A stretch of DNA of 64,000 bases, taken from the NCBI GenBank assembly GCA_003028315.1, contig CP028150.1, forward strand, positions 868,001-932,000, in the 5' to 3' direction. The notes under the pieces were generated by a model. That model had not been told where the DNA came from and made no database searches. It worked only from the letters and a program-made list of their open reading frames with translations. Positions within the stretch are counted from its first letter, which is position 1, and every line of letters begins with the position of its first letter. Origin of the DNA: Neisseria mucosa (lineage in GTDB: Bacteria > Pseudomonadota > Gammaproteobacteria > Burkholderiales > Neisseriaceae). The translations under genes and the position numbers were made by a program. Of this stretch, positions 8,310 through 16,383 are shown piece after piece.

Positions 8310-9458
8310 ATGTATTGGATGATACCTGAAATTCCCGACACTCTGGTCCAACCTGCAAAAAGGACATGGGGCAGGACGGCGGTATGGATAATTGCCTTGG
8401 CAATATGTTGTTGTATTTCATTGATATGGATTTTTTGGCTGAAAGGGGGTGTGTGGTATTCGCTGCTTTTCCCCGGGATTTGGCTGGCAGCTTTTATATA
8501 CCGGTTTATTGTATCGATACATAAAGGCACAGCAGAAGAAGCATGGGAGTTGGAGAAAAAGAAAATACATAACAAATGGATTGAGTGGGCCGCAAAAAAA
8601 GTAGCTTTAACGGATGTATATGTCGGCTTGCCGGAGGGTATTTCCCTGCGGAATGTGGTTTGCCAGGAAAAGGATGCTTACCGATTTGATTGTGTTTCTT
8701 TTAATCGAAAGGACGATATATCAGACACTGTAGCTTTTGCCGATGATGAAGTGGAAAAAAATATTTCGGAAAAACTCTTCGCTTTAAGGGATTATTCCGA
8801 AAAAATAACGGTTCATCTGCATGCATCGGATGAATATGTATATGAATATTGGCAGAATAAACTGGCAGAAATGGCGGAAGATGTCGGTATGGGAAAATCG
8901 GGTTGGTCAGTACTTCCTTTACAGAAACCGGAGGAGTTGATAGACGAGTGGTTTGATAAGAACGAATCCGAAGGTATTCATGCTGTTTTATCGGTTTGGC
9001 TGAATCGGGATGTGGACGAAGCGGAGTTTACCGAAACTGTGACGTGGCTGGTTTTTTCCCCGCCTCATTTGGCAAGAAGGACAAAACTGCCGGTTCGGGC
9101 GTGGCTGCAACGGCCAGTCTCGTTTGATGAGGGTAAACGATCTCAGGCATTAAAACACTATACAAATTACGGATTAAACGGGGATGCGGTTGATGCTATA
9201 TGGTTTCTGGCTTCCCGGGAAGATACGCAAAAGTATATAGACGATATTCAGAATGCGGGAGGAAGACTGCATAGCGAAAGAGACAAATTTTTGTTGCATA
9301 CGCCCGGTTTGTACATGGGTGCTATGGCATCCGGCAATTCATTGTTCTTGTTAGGTTTGGCCGCTGAAAATACGGCGCAGAAGCATCAGTTGTTTGGTTG
9401 GGAAACCGATAGCGGTTTTTACTTGGGCAGGTTGAGTCAAGCCGTAGGGTTAAATTAG
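8310..9458 (+). CDS. Unknown inner-membrane protein next to PAAR, possibly T6SS-associated
   Basis: A 382-residue protein. Two adjacent N-terminal membrane helices (about residues 22-43 and 47-68) are followed by a large soluble part rich in charged residues. I recognise no enzyme motif. No clear ribosome-binding site precedes ATG 8310, and a second ATG lies three codons in. It is the first gene of a two-gene unit with PAAR 55 bases downstream, and it ends at a terminator shared with tssC. It could be an accessory membrane part, an adaptor or an immunity-like protein. Its position is the only evidence for a T6SS role. A T8-G7 tract upstream may affect its expression. Confidence 0.6.
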   Translation: MYWMIPEIPDTLVQPAKRTWGRTAVWIIALAICCCISLIWIFWLKGGVWYSLLFPGIWLAAFIYRFIVSIHKGTAEEAWELEKKKIHNKWIEWAAKKVALTDVYVGLPEGISLRNVVCQEKDAYRFDCVSFNRKDDISDTVAFADDEVEKNISEKLFALRDYSEKITVHLHASDEYVYEYWQNKLAEMAEDVGMGKSGWSVLPLQKPEELIDEWFDKNESEGIHAVLSVWLNRDVDEAEFTETVTWLVFSPPHLARRTKLPVRAWLQRPVSFDEGKRSQALKHYTNYGLNGDAVDAIWFLASREDTQKYIDDIQNAGGRLHSERDKFLLHTPGLYMGAMASGNSLFLLGLAAENTAQKHQLFGWETDSGFYLGRLSQAVGLN

Positions 9459-9513
9459 CTAGAAATGTTTTTCAGCTTGGTTCTGATGAAAATAGATGAT
9501 ATTGGAGAAAATG

Positions 9514-9777
9514 ATGAAAGGGATTATTAGATTAGGAGATGCCACCACGCATGGCGGTATGGTTATTCAAGCATCTTCCGAAATGGTTGTCGAAGGCAAA
9601 CCGGCAGCTTTGGTCGGCGATTTGGTCAGCTGTCCGATTCCGGGACATGGAACGAATCCGATTATTGAAGGTAGCCAGTATATGTTGTTCGGAGGCAGGT
9701 CGGTTGCAGTTGATGGCTGTAAAACCGCCTGCGGGTGTTCTTTAATTAGCAGTATGCCAAGTGTTGGAAGCGATTAG
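9514..9777 (+). CDS. PAAR-domain spike-tip protein
   Basis: A small protein (87 residues from ATG 9514; ATG 9511 is also possible) beginning MKGIIRLGDATTHGG, the usual PAAR opening. Conserved features are VEGKPAALVGDLVSCPIPGHG (about 20-40, partly quoted), AVDGCKTACGC near the end, and Cys/His residues that bind the zinc at the cone tip. GGAG at 9504-9507 favours the 9514 start over ATG 9496. The short tail (SLISSMPSVGSD) has no fused toxin, so this is a plain tip that caps VgrG. It is followed by a strong terminator. Confidence 0.93.
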   Translation: MKGIIRLGDATTHGGMVIQASSEMVVEGKPAALVGDLVSCPIPGHGTNPIIEGSQYMLFGGRSVAVDGCKTACGCSLISSMPSVGSD

Positions 9778-9781
9778 GTAA

Positions 9782-9817
9782 AAAACCAAGAGGGGAAAAT
9801 ATCCCTCTCTTGGTTTT
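9782..9817. terminator. Bidirectional terminator between PAAR and tssC
   Basis: AAAACCAAGAGGG pairs with CCCTCTCTTGGTTTT across a short A/T loop. It serves the converging PAAR and tssC genes. Confidence 0.88.
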
Positions 9818-9849
9818 CTCTAAATGGTTAAATATTAAGCTTGATAGGC

Positions 9850-11379
9850 TTATTTTTTTTCTTTAGGCATTTGGGAAACTAAAGATAAGTTGACATCCAA
9901 GCCTTCGATTTGGAAGTGAGGACGGGCAAACAGACGAACTTTGAAGAAGCCGGGGTTGTCTTCGATATCTTCAACCAAGACTTTGGCCTCACGCAGAGGA
10001 TGCGTTGCCTGCAACTCGTCGCTTGGGTCTGTCATTTCAGTAACTAATGTATTGATCCAAGTGTTCAATTCCAGTTCAAGCATGCGACGGTCTTTGGTTG
10101 TACCGATGTTTTCGCGTTGGATCAGCTTGAGATAGTGAGCCAGACGGGAAAGCAGGAAAACGTAAGGCAAACGGGCATTGATGCGGCTGTTTGCCGTTGC
10201 TTCTTTGGTTTCGTAGAGCGCAGGTTTTTGTGCTGAGTTGGCCGAGAAGAAGCAGGCGTAATCGCGGTTTTTATAGAAAGACAGCGGTACGAAGCCCAAA
10301 TTGGCAAATTCAAATTCGCGGGTTTCGGGAATCAGGACTTCGGTAGGGATTTTCACTTGATTGCCGGTACCTAAATCATACATATGGATAGGCAAGTCTT
10401 CGATCAGACCGCCGGCTTGAGGTCCGCGGATTTGAACGCACCAGCCGTTGTTGATGAAGCTGCGAACCATGTTGGCAGCGAAGGCAAAGGATGCGTTTGC
10501 CCATAAGTAACGATCGTGTTCGGTACCCTTAACTTGTTCTTCGTAATTGAAGCTGCGTACAGGAACTGTATCGCTACCGTAAGGCAGACGGGCAAGGAAG
10601 CGTGGCAGGGTCAGGCCGATATAGCGCGCATCATCGGTTTCGCGGAAGCTTTTCCATTTGATGTATTCGGCACGGTCCATATAGTTCGCCAAATCCTGAA
10701 TGCCGGCGACTTCTTCCATACTTTCCTTACCGAAGAAAGATGGGCCGACAGAGCCGATGAATGGCATGTGTGCAGAAGCGGAGACGCGTGAAATATTGCG
10801 CAGCAAAGCCATGTCTTGCGGGCTGCGGTCAAATTCATAGTTGGAGATGACTGCGCCGATAGGTTCGCCGCCCGGGGTGTCGTATTCATTGCTATAGGCG
10901 TGGCGATACAGTCCGCTTTGGACGATTTCAGGCGCATCTTCAAAGTCTTGAATCAAGTCTTCTTTGGACACGTCGAGAATTTCGATTTTAACGTTGTGAC
11001 GGAAGTCTGTACGGTCAACCAAGAATTTCAAGCCGCGCCATGCAGATTCGATTTTTTGGAATTCTTCGTTATGGAGGATTTCATCTAATTGGCGGCTGAG
11101 CTGTTCGTCAATGCGTGCGATGTGGTAGTCCAACAGGCTTTTGTCGAGGCGTTCTACTTTTTGAGATGAGTCTTGAATCATCTTTAAAAATACGCTGACC
11201 GCTGCTGCGATACGTTCATCCGCAGAGGCTTCGGACATTTTTTCGGCGCTTTGGAACTGTTCGATGTCGATGACGGAGTCGACAGCGTTTAAGTTGATTT
11301 TTTGGCACAGCGCTTCATAAACACTGCCTGTGTTTTCTTGTTCTATAACGGTTGTTTGGGCTTCTTGGCGTTTTTGCAT
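9850..11379 (-). CDS. tssC: T6SS contractile sheath large subunit TssC
   Basis: A 509-residue protein of the TssC/VipB family. With TssB it forms the contractile sheath around the Hcp tube. Family segments seen are LLDYHIARIDEQLSRQL (about 103), WRGLKFLVDRTDFRHNV (about 133), the PIGAVISNYEFD stretch (about 192), LPRFLARLPYG (about 269) and WANASFAFAANMVRSF (about 303). The C-terminal PHFQIEGLDVNLSLVSQMP is typical. It follows tssB by 40 bases with a single uptake sequence between them, so the two are likely co-transcribed. Confidence 0.97.
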   Translation of the reverse strand: MQKRQEAQTTVIEQENTGSVYEALCQKINLNAVDSVIDIEQFQSAEKMSEASADERIAAAVSVFLKMIQDSSQKVERLDKSLLDYHIARIDEQLSRQLDEILHNEEFQKIESAWRGLKFLVDRTDFRHNVKIEILDVSKEDLIQDFEDAPEIVQSGLYRHAYSNEYDTPGGEPIGAVISNYEFDRSPQDMALLRNISRVSASAHMPFIGSVGPSFFGKESMEEVAGIQDLANYMDRAEYIKWKSFRETDDARYIGLTLPRFLARLPYGSDTVPVRSFNYEEQVKGTEHDRYLWANASFAFAANMVRSFINNGWCVQIRGPQAGGLIEDLPIHMYDLGTGNQVKIPTEVLIPETREFEFANLGFVPLSFYKNRDYACFFSANSAQKPALYETKEATANSRINARLPYVFLLSRLAHYLKLIQRENIGTTKDRRMLELELNTWINTLVTEMTDPSDELQATHPLREAKVLVEDIEDNPGFFKVRLFARPHFQIEGLDVNLSLVSQMPKEKK

Positions 11380-11419
11380 ATTTTAAATCCTTACGGGTGT
11401 TTTCAGACGACCTTGTGTT

Positions 11420-11917
11420 TTATTTGTTAACAGGTGCAATTTTTTCGAGGCGGTCGCGCAGTTCGGCAGACAGATTTTCGTCACGCAAGATGGTTTCCAG
11501 TTCACGACGGAATGCCGAATCGTCCAACAGGTTGGATTTCAAGTCACGGAGCAGGTTGCGCATAGCCAATAAAGCGCGCAGCTCGGGAACATTTTGTGCA
11601 ATTTGTTCCGGGTGGAAATCCCGCATAGATTTGAAATTCAAATTGATATTCATCTCGCCGCCGGCCGGGGAGAGGGTGTTTTTCACAGTCAGGTTGGCTT
11701 TGGGGTTGAAGTCAGATAATACGGAGTCAAAGTTGTTTTTGTTGATATTGACTTTTTCTTTTTCGGCAAGGTCGCGTTTGTCTTGACCATTGCTGTAATC
11801 ACCGGTGACTAAAAGCTTGAGCGGAAGCTCGACTTTTTTCTGTGCGCCTCCGGTATGGAGGTCTAGTTTGATATTGATACGTGAAGGTGGAACTTCGTTT
11901 TGGAAACTTTTGCTCAC
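11420..11917 (-). CDS. tssB: T6SS contractile sheath small subunit TssB
   Basis: A 165-residue protein of the TssB/VipA family. It begins MSKSFQNEVPPSRINIKLDL, includes VELPLKLLVTGDYSNG (about 33-48) and the segment ending LRALLAMRNLLRDLKSNLLD. TssB pairs with TssC in the sheath, and its N-terminal helix is recognised by ClpV after contraction. It is divergent from tssK, with 168 A/T-rich bases between that must hold both promoters. A run of six G lies about 30 bases upstream of the start. Confidence 0.97.
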   Translation of the reverse strand: MSKSFQNEVPPSRINIKLDLHTGGAQKKVELPLKLLVTGDYSNGQDKRDLAEKEKVNINKNNFDSVLSDFNPKANLTVKNTLSPAGGEMNINLNFKSMRDFHPEQIAQNVPELRALLAMRNLLRDLKSNLLDDSAFRRELETILRDENLSAELRDRLEKIAPVNK

Positions 11918-12085
11918 GGCTAATCCTATTCTCTGTTATGTGTTGAAGGGGGGATCTTTTGTTCAAGATGAAATATAAATACTAAATTTGGATATATTTC
12001 TATCTAAATAGTATAAGTGTTAGGTATACTGTTGTCTATTGCATTCAAAATTTATCTGACAAAAGGTATTTAAAAGGTATAAACA
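11918..12085. promoter_or_regulatory. Divergent promoter region of tssB-tssC and tssK-onward
   Basis: 168 A/T-rich bases between two divergent operons. TATACT at 12025-12030 is a possible -10 for tssK, but no clear -35 is visible. A G6 run lies at 11948-11953 in the tssB leader. Confidence 0.5.
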
Positions 12086-13432
12086 GTGAAATTTCATAAA
12101 CCATTATGGGAAGAGGGTGTCTTGCTCTCTCCTCAGCACTTCCAACAACAAAACGTTTTTAATAGTTACATTTATGCAAATGTAATAAAATTGATGGGCG
12201 AATTCAAGTGGGGATGTTTTCGTTGCGAGTTCGATCAGCAGACGCTTGAGTTAGGAAAAATTAAACTGAATGAACTTCAGGCATGTCTGCCGGACGGAAC
12301 CTTGATCGATTTACAGTCGGGCAGTGGCTCTGTTGAAGTTCGTGACATTAATAGCCTTCCTGTGAGAGCAAGAAATACAGTGTTGCTGGCTCTCCCTGTT
12401 TATCAAGCGCATGTACCGAATTTGGTGGATGAAAACGGGGCTGGAAATACCCCTAGACGGTTTGTGAAAAAGTTCGAGCAAGTTGAGGATTTATTTTCCG
12501 CTGAGGAGGCAGAACTTGCCGTTGAGCAATTAAATTTACAAATTCGTTTTGATTTCGAGGATAATGACGATTACATTACATGCCCCATCGGAGTAGTGGA
12601 AAAAAACGAGAATGGGGCATTGATTTGGTCTAAAGACTACATCCCTCCATTATTGTCGATTACAGGATCGGAAGTTTTACTTTCATGTCTGAATAGAATC
12701 ACTTTGCTGGTGTTGTCCCGTATAGATAACTTATCTGCCCGCCGTCGGGCGCGTAGTGAAAATACGGTCGATTTTTCTGTGTCTGATTCGACATTGTTTT
12801 GGTTCTTGCACGGATTAAATACGATTTATCCTGAATTGAAACATTTGAATGATTATCCGCAGCAACATCCAGAGGAGCTTTATAAGCTCTTGGTTCGTTT
12901 ACTTGGTATGTTGTACACATTCAGAGTTAGTGAATCAGTTAATGAGATGGAGCCATACGATCACTTTGATTTGTTTGGAACCTTCAACCGTTTGGAGTTG
13001 AAAATTCGCAGTCTGTTGGATGAAGTAATTCCATCGCCTGTCATCGAATTGTCGTTAGAACATACAAAATCTACACACTGGCGTGCTCAGATATTTGACA
13101 GCAGGATTGATGATAATGCGGAGTTTTATATCTCGGCACATTCTGATTCCGTTGTTTTTGCTGAATTGCAGAAGCAATTACCATTGGTCAGCAAAATTGG
13201 GGCACCTGAAGACGTCGAACGCGTTATCAATACGGCAGTAATGGGAGTGCCTTTGCAGTTATTGAATCAAACTCCTCCTGGTTTGCCGTTCCGAATGGAT
13301 AATGTTTACTTTAGATTAGACAAACGGCATGTGGCATTTTCAAGAATGATGCAATCGCAGGTATGTAGTATTTATGTTCCAACATCTATACCTAATTTAC
13401 ATTTAAGCTTATTTGCAGTAGTGAGTATTTAG
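12086..13432 (+). CDS. tssK: T6SS baseplate protein TssK
   Basis: A 448-residue baseplate subunit that links the wedge complex to the membrane complex. It begins at GTG 12086 with KPLWEEGVLLSPQHFQQQ, the diagnostic TssK opening. Further family segments are LSALNRITLLVL-like residues near 205 and the C-terminal VYFRLDKRHVAFSRMMQSQ region near 412. The length is normal. One base separates it from tssL, so tssK, tssL and the tagL-like gene form one operon. Its A/T-richer codon use differs from the backbone genes and fits acquired DNA. Confidence 0.96.
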   Translation: MKFHKPLWEEGVLLSPQHFQQQNVFNSYIYANVIKLMGEFKWGCFRCEFDQQTLELGKIKLNELQACLPDGTLIDLQSGSGSVEVRDINSLPVRARNTVLLALPVYQAHVPNLVDENGAGNTPRRFVKKFEQVEDLFSAEEAELAVEQLNLQIRFDFEDNDDYITCPIGVVEKNENGALIWSKDYIPPLLSITGSEVLLSCLNRITLLVLSRIDNLSARRRARSENTVDFSVSDSTLFWFLHGLNTIYPELKHLNDYPQQHPEELYKLLVRLLGMLYTFRVSESVNEMEPYDHFDLFGTFNRLELKIRSLLDEVIPSPVIELSLEHTKSTHWRAQIFDSRIDDNAEFYISAHSDSVVFAELQKQLPLVSKIGAPEDVERVINTAVMGVPLQLLNQTPPGLPFRMDNVYFRLDKRHVAFSRMMQSQVCSIYVPTSIPNLHLSLFAVVSI

Positions 13433-13433
13433 T

Positions 13434-14093
13434 ATGAACCATAATCCATTGATTCGAAGTGAATTAAGAGATACTGCTTTGACTGTATCCGCATTATCGG
13501 CAGGTTTTAGTCCCGAGCATGCCTCAACATGGTATGAGTATTGCAAAACTTTGGTAGAAAACTTAAGAAAGAATTTAGCAAGCTCTGGGCGTAGTGCAGA
13601 AGAGATTGAAGAGATTTCTTATGCGCAGTGTGCGCTTTTGGATGAGGTTGCACTGCAGAATCTGCAAGGAAGTGATAGGGAAGTATGGGAAATGAATCCC
13701 ATGCAAGTACATTTCTTCCAATCATACAATGCAGGCGATGTGTTGTGCGACAAAATTGAAAAGCTATGCAAAACAGGAAGTGCCAATTCTTTGATCGCTG
13801 AGGCATATTTGAGTGTAATCAATTTAGGCTTCAAGGGACGTTATATTTTAGATGAAATGGCTCTCCAAAATTCACAAAATAGCTTGAAAAAAATGGTTTC
13901 TGGATTGTCTAGCAATGCGGTAACTCAAGATGGACAAATATTCTATGTTGATCGTAAAAGCATGCCTCTTAAGAGTTTGTTTACGATTAGTCCGATATGG
14001 GTATTTATCTGTTGTTCTGTTATTGCAGTAGTAGCTTATTTTGCATTTGGATACTATCTAGATACTTTGGCTGAACAAACTCAAGCATTATAA
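13434..14093 (+). CDS. tssL: T6SS membrane complex protein TssL (DotU/IcmH type)
   Basis: A 219-residue protein. The cytosolic DotU domain has YAQCALLDEVALQ (about 63), EMNPMQVHFFQSYNAGD (about 84) and LGFKGRYILDEMALQ (about 132). One C-terminal membrane helix (about 186-208) leaves a short periplasmic tail. It lacks a peptidoglycan-binding domain. That domain is supplied by the next gene, as in EAEC, where TagL partners TssL. Confidence 0.95.
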   Translation: MNHNPLIRSELRDTALTVSALSAGFSPEHASTWYEYCKTLVENLRKNLASSGRSAEEIEEISYAQCALLDEVALQNLQGSDREVWEMNPMQVHFFQSYNAGDVLCDKIEKLCKTGSANSLIAEAYLSVINLGFKGRYILDEMALQNSQNSLKKMVSGLSSNAVTQDGQIFYVDRKSMPLKSLFTISPIWVFICCSVIAVVAYFAFGYYLDTLAEQTQAL

Positions 14094-14111
14094 ATTTAGA
14101 GTAATTTCATA

Positions 14112-15752
14112 ATGACTTATCAAAAGCTCTCGTCTTTCATTATATTTATAGTAGTTGAGCTTATACTGTTTTATGTATTGGCAATATATTGGCAAGCTAG
14201 TTGGATGCTGAAAGGCGGTATTCTAGCTTTGTCAATTGTTGCTATCTTGTGTGTTTGGTTAATCAGACAGCGTAAGAACAAGGAAAACATCAGTATCGGT
14301 TCAGAAGTTTGGCAGCAAATCGCGACAGAATTAAATAATACGGGATTTACCGAGCGCTACGTTTTGCGTATGCCTGATTCTGCAGTGAAGATGTCAAATT
14401 TAGTCGATAGATATGATGACGCAGTATATATAAATATTTTTAATCCAGAACATTTATACACTGTAGTTTGGAATCTGCTTCAGAATATAGCCCGTAAACA
14501 AATCTCACTCAGCATAGAGCTGGTGTTATCTCCCGCCATAAATTCCGATGTGTCTATGGTTATGCGTGGGTGGTTGCGCAATATATTGTTTTTGCAGAAA
14601 AAGATGGGTATATCTATACCTGTGAGTTTTGTTATCCGTGCTCCCTTTCTTTTCAAAGAGTCTTCAGATAAAAGAGAGCTATTTTTTGCCTTAAAAACTC
14701 AAGGCAGATGGAATGTATTAAGTATTAAGCAGTTTTTTAATGATTTTAAAGAAAGTCTGTCTATTGAGTTTTTACAGCAAAATAAACAATCAAACGGCTG
14801 TCAATATATCTGGCTGATCGAAGCACTCAATTGCGTCGAAGAGCAATTGTTGAATCGTACAGACGGGGGGTGGGAATATGTCGATGTACGCAGCTTAAGC
14901 GTAGTTGACGATGGAGACTGCCAAGCCAAATCAGTATGGGCAACTTACATATCTAAGAATACACAAGGGTTAATCCATTCTTTTAATAGTTATCAAGGTA
15001 ATCAATTTCAATATATTCATACCGAATTGTCAGATAAATATACCGTTTATCATAAAAATCATGCTATTGATATACTTTTTAAAGTATTATCCGTTTGCGC
15101 ATTAGGTTTTTTATCTGCTTCGTTTTTCTCTATGAAAAACAATAGCCGTTTAATAGAACAAATCAGCCGGCATATAGAAAATGTTAGGTCTGAGGCAAAT
15201 TCAAATGAGCGGCAACAACATTTGGTATTGCTAAAGCAGGATTTGCAATTGCTTGAGAAATACCGTAATGAGGGTGTGCCGGTACATTTAGGATTAGGGT
15301 TATATCGTGCGGATTTATATATTCCAAAGTTAAAAGCCTTAATGCCAAAAGATCCTCCACCTCCAAAACCGATAAAACCAGAACTTGTGAAACCAGTAGT
15401 TATTACTTTAGACAGCTTGGCTTTGTTTGAAACAGGTCAGTTTGAACTAAAAAATAATGCCAATAAAGCATTGATTGGTGCATTAAAAGCAATTGAGTCA
15501 CATCCTGATACACGCATTTTAGTTGAAGGATATACTGATAATGTTGGAAATCCTGTTTCCAATCAACAGTTATCAGAAAAACGTGCTCAATCAGTTAAAG
15601 ATTGGTTGGTTATCTCTTCTAATGTTCCGGAGAGTCGGTTTGAGGTTAAAGGATTGGGTGATACCAAACCTATTGCAGATAATCAGACGGAAGAAGGTAA
15701 GGCTAAAAACCGTAGGGTTGAGATCATACTGATTCCGGCTGTAAAACAGTAA
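14112..15752 (+). CDS. tagL: TagL-like T6SS protein with OmpA peptidoglycan-binding domain
   Basis: A 546-residue protein. Two N-terminal membrane helices (about 8-30 and 35-52), a long cytosolic part, a third helix (about 320-340), then a proline-rich linker (DPPPPKPIKPE, about 416) and an OmpA-like domain (about 430-540). The OmpA domain carries LFETGQFELKNNANKAL, VEGYTDNVG, LSEKRAQSVKDWL and NRRVEII. Three helices plus this domain match the EAEC TagL plan (576 residues), which anchors the membrane complex to peptidoglycan. GLGLYRADLYIPKL before the linker recalls TssM-type proteins, so TssM ancestry is possible. The gene is directly downstream of tssL. Confidence 0.85.
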   Translation: MTYQKLSSFIIFIVVELILFYVLAIYWQASWMLKGGILALSIVAILCVWLIRQRKNKENISIGSEVWQQIATELNNTGFTERYVLRMPDSAVKMSNLVDRYDDAVYINIFNPEHLYTVVWNLLQNIARKQISLSIELVLSPAINSDVSMVMRGWLRNILFLQKKMGISIPVSFVIRAPFLFKESSDKRELFFALKTQGRWNVLSIKQFFNDFKESLSIEFLQQNKQSNGCQYIWLIEALNCVEEQLLNRTDGGWEYVDVRSLSVVDDGDCQAKSVWATYISKNTQGLIHSFNSYQGNQFQYIHTELSDKYTVYHKNHAIDILFKVLSVCALGFLSASFFSMKNNSRLIEQISRHIENVRSEANSNERQQHLVLLKQDLQLLEKYRNEGVPVHLGLGLYRADLYIPKLKALMPKDPPPPKPIKPELVKPVVITLDSLALFETGQFELKNNANKALIGALKAIESHPDTRILVEGYTDNVGNPVSNQQLSEKRAQSVKDWLVISSNVPESRFEVKGLGDTKPIADNQTEEGKAKNRRVEIILIPAVKQ

Positions 15753-15823
15753 CTCTAATGCAGCACAAGTTGCTTTAAACCTCAAAACTTAAGGCGTTTT
15801 CAATAAAACTAAGGAGTAAAAAT

Positions 15824-16312
15824 ATGGCAATTCCTGCTTATATGTGGTTGAAAGACGACGGCGGTTCCGTTATTAAAGGTTCTGTTGACGTCAATGGTCG
15901 CGAAGACAGCGTTGAAATCGTTGAGTTTCTGCACAATGTCCGTATTCCTACGGATGCCAATACCGGCAAATTGACAGGTACTCGCGTTCACGAACCTATC
16001 GTATTGTTCAAAGAATACGATGCTTCTTCACCATACCTGTACAAAGCAGTAACAACTGGTCAAACTTTGAAAGAAGTAGAGATCAAGTGGTACCAAATTG
16101 ACGCTTCAGGTCAAGAGAAAGAGTATTTCAATACCAAACTGGACAACGTTAAAGTTGTAGCAGTAGGTCCTGTAATGCACAACATCAAAGATCCTGCTCG
16201 CGAACGTTACAATCACTTGGAACGCGTTGAATTGCGTTACGAAAAAATCACTTGGACTTATAAAGACGGAAACATCATTCATTCCGACAGCTGGAACGAA
16301 AGCCGCGCTTAA
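15824..16312 (+). CDS. hcp: T6SS inner-tube protein Hcp/TssD
   Basis: A 162-residue Hcp that stacks as hexameric rings to form the expelled tube. It begins MAIPAYMWLKDDGG. HEPIVLFKEYDASSPYLYKA (about 53-72), the WYQIDASGQEKEYF strand (about 90) and RVELRYEKITWTYKDGN (about 133) are family segments. AAGGAG lies just upstream of the start, and a terminator follows within 45 bases, so it can be expressed more strongly than its neighbours. Confidence 0.97.
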   Translation: MAIPAYMWLKDDGGSVIKGSVDVNGREDSVEIVEFLHNVRIPTDANTGKLTGTRVHEPIVLFKEYDASSPYLYKAVTTGQTLKEVEIKWYQIDASGQEKEYFNTKLDNVKVVAVGPVMHNIKDPARERYNHLERVELRYEKITWTYKDGNIIHSDSWNESRA

Positions 16313-16322
16313 TAATCCACAT

Positions 16323-16355
16323 AAAGTGCTGCCTGATAAAGGTAGCACTTTTTTA
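16323..16355 (+). terminator. Terminator after hcp
   Basis: AAAGTGCTGCC pairs with GGTAGCACTTT, followed by T residues, between hcp and clpV. It may attenuate transcription into clpV. Confidence 0.85.
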
Positions 16356-16383
16356 TAACACATTTTTACATCAGGGATATCAA

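Noticed and set aside
11948..11953. G6 run upstream of tssB as a phase-variable tract.
   Set aside because: Six G is short for slippage, and no promoter elements could be placed around it.
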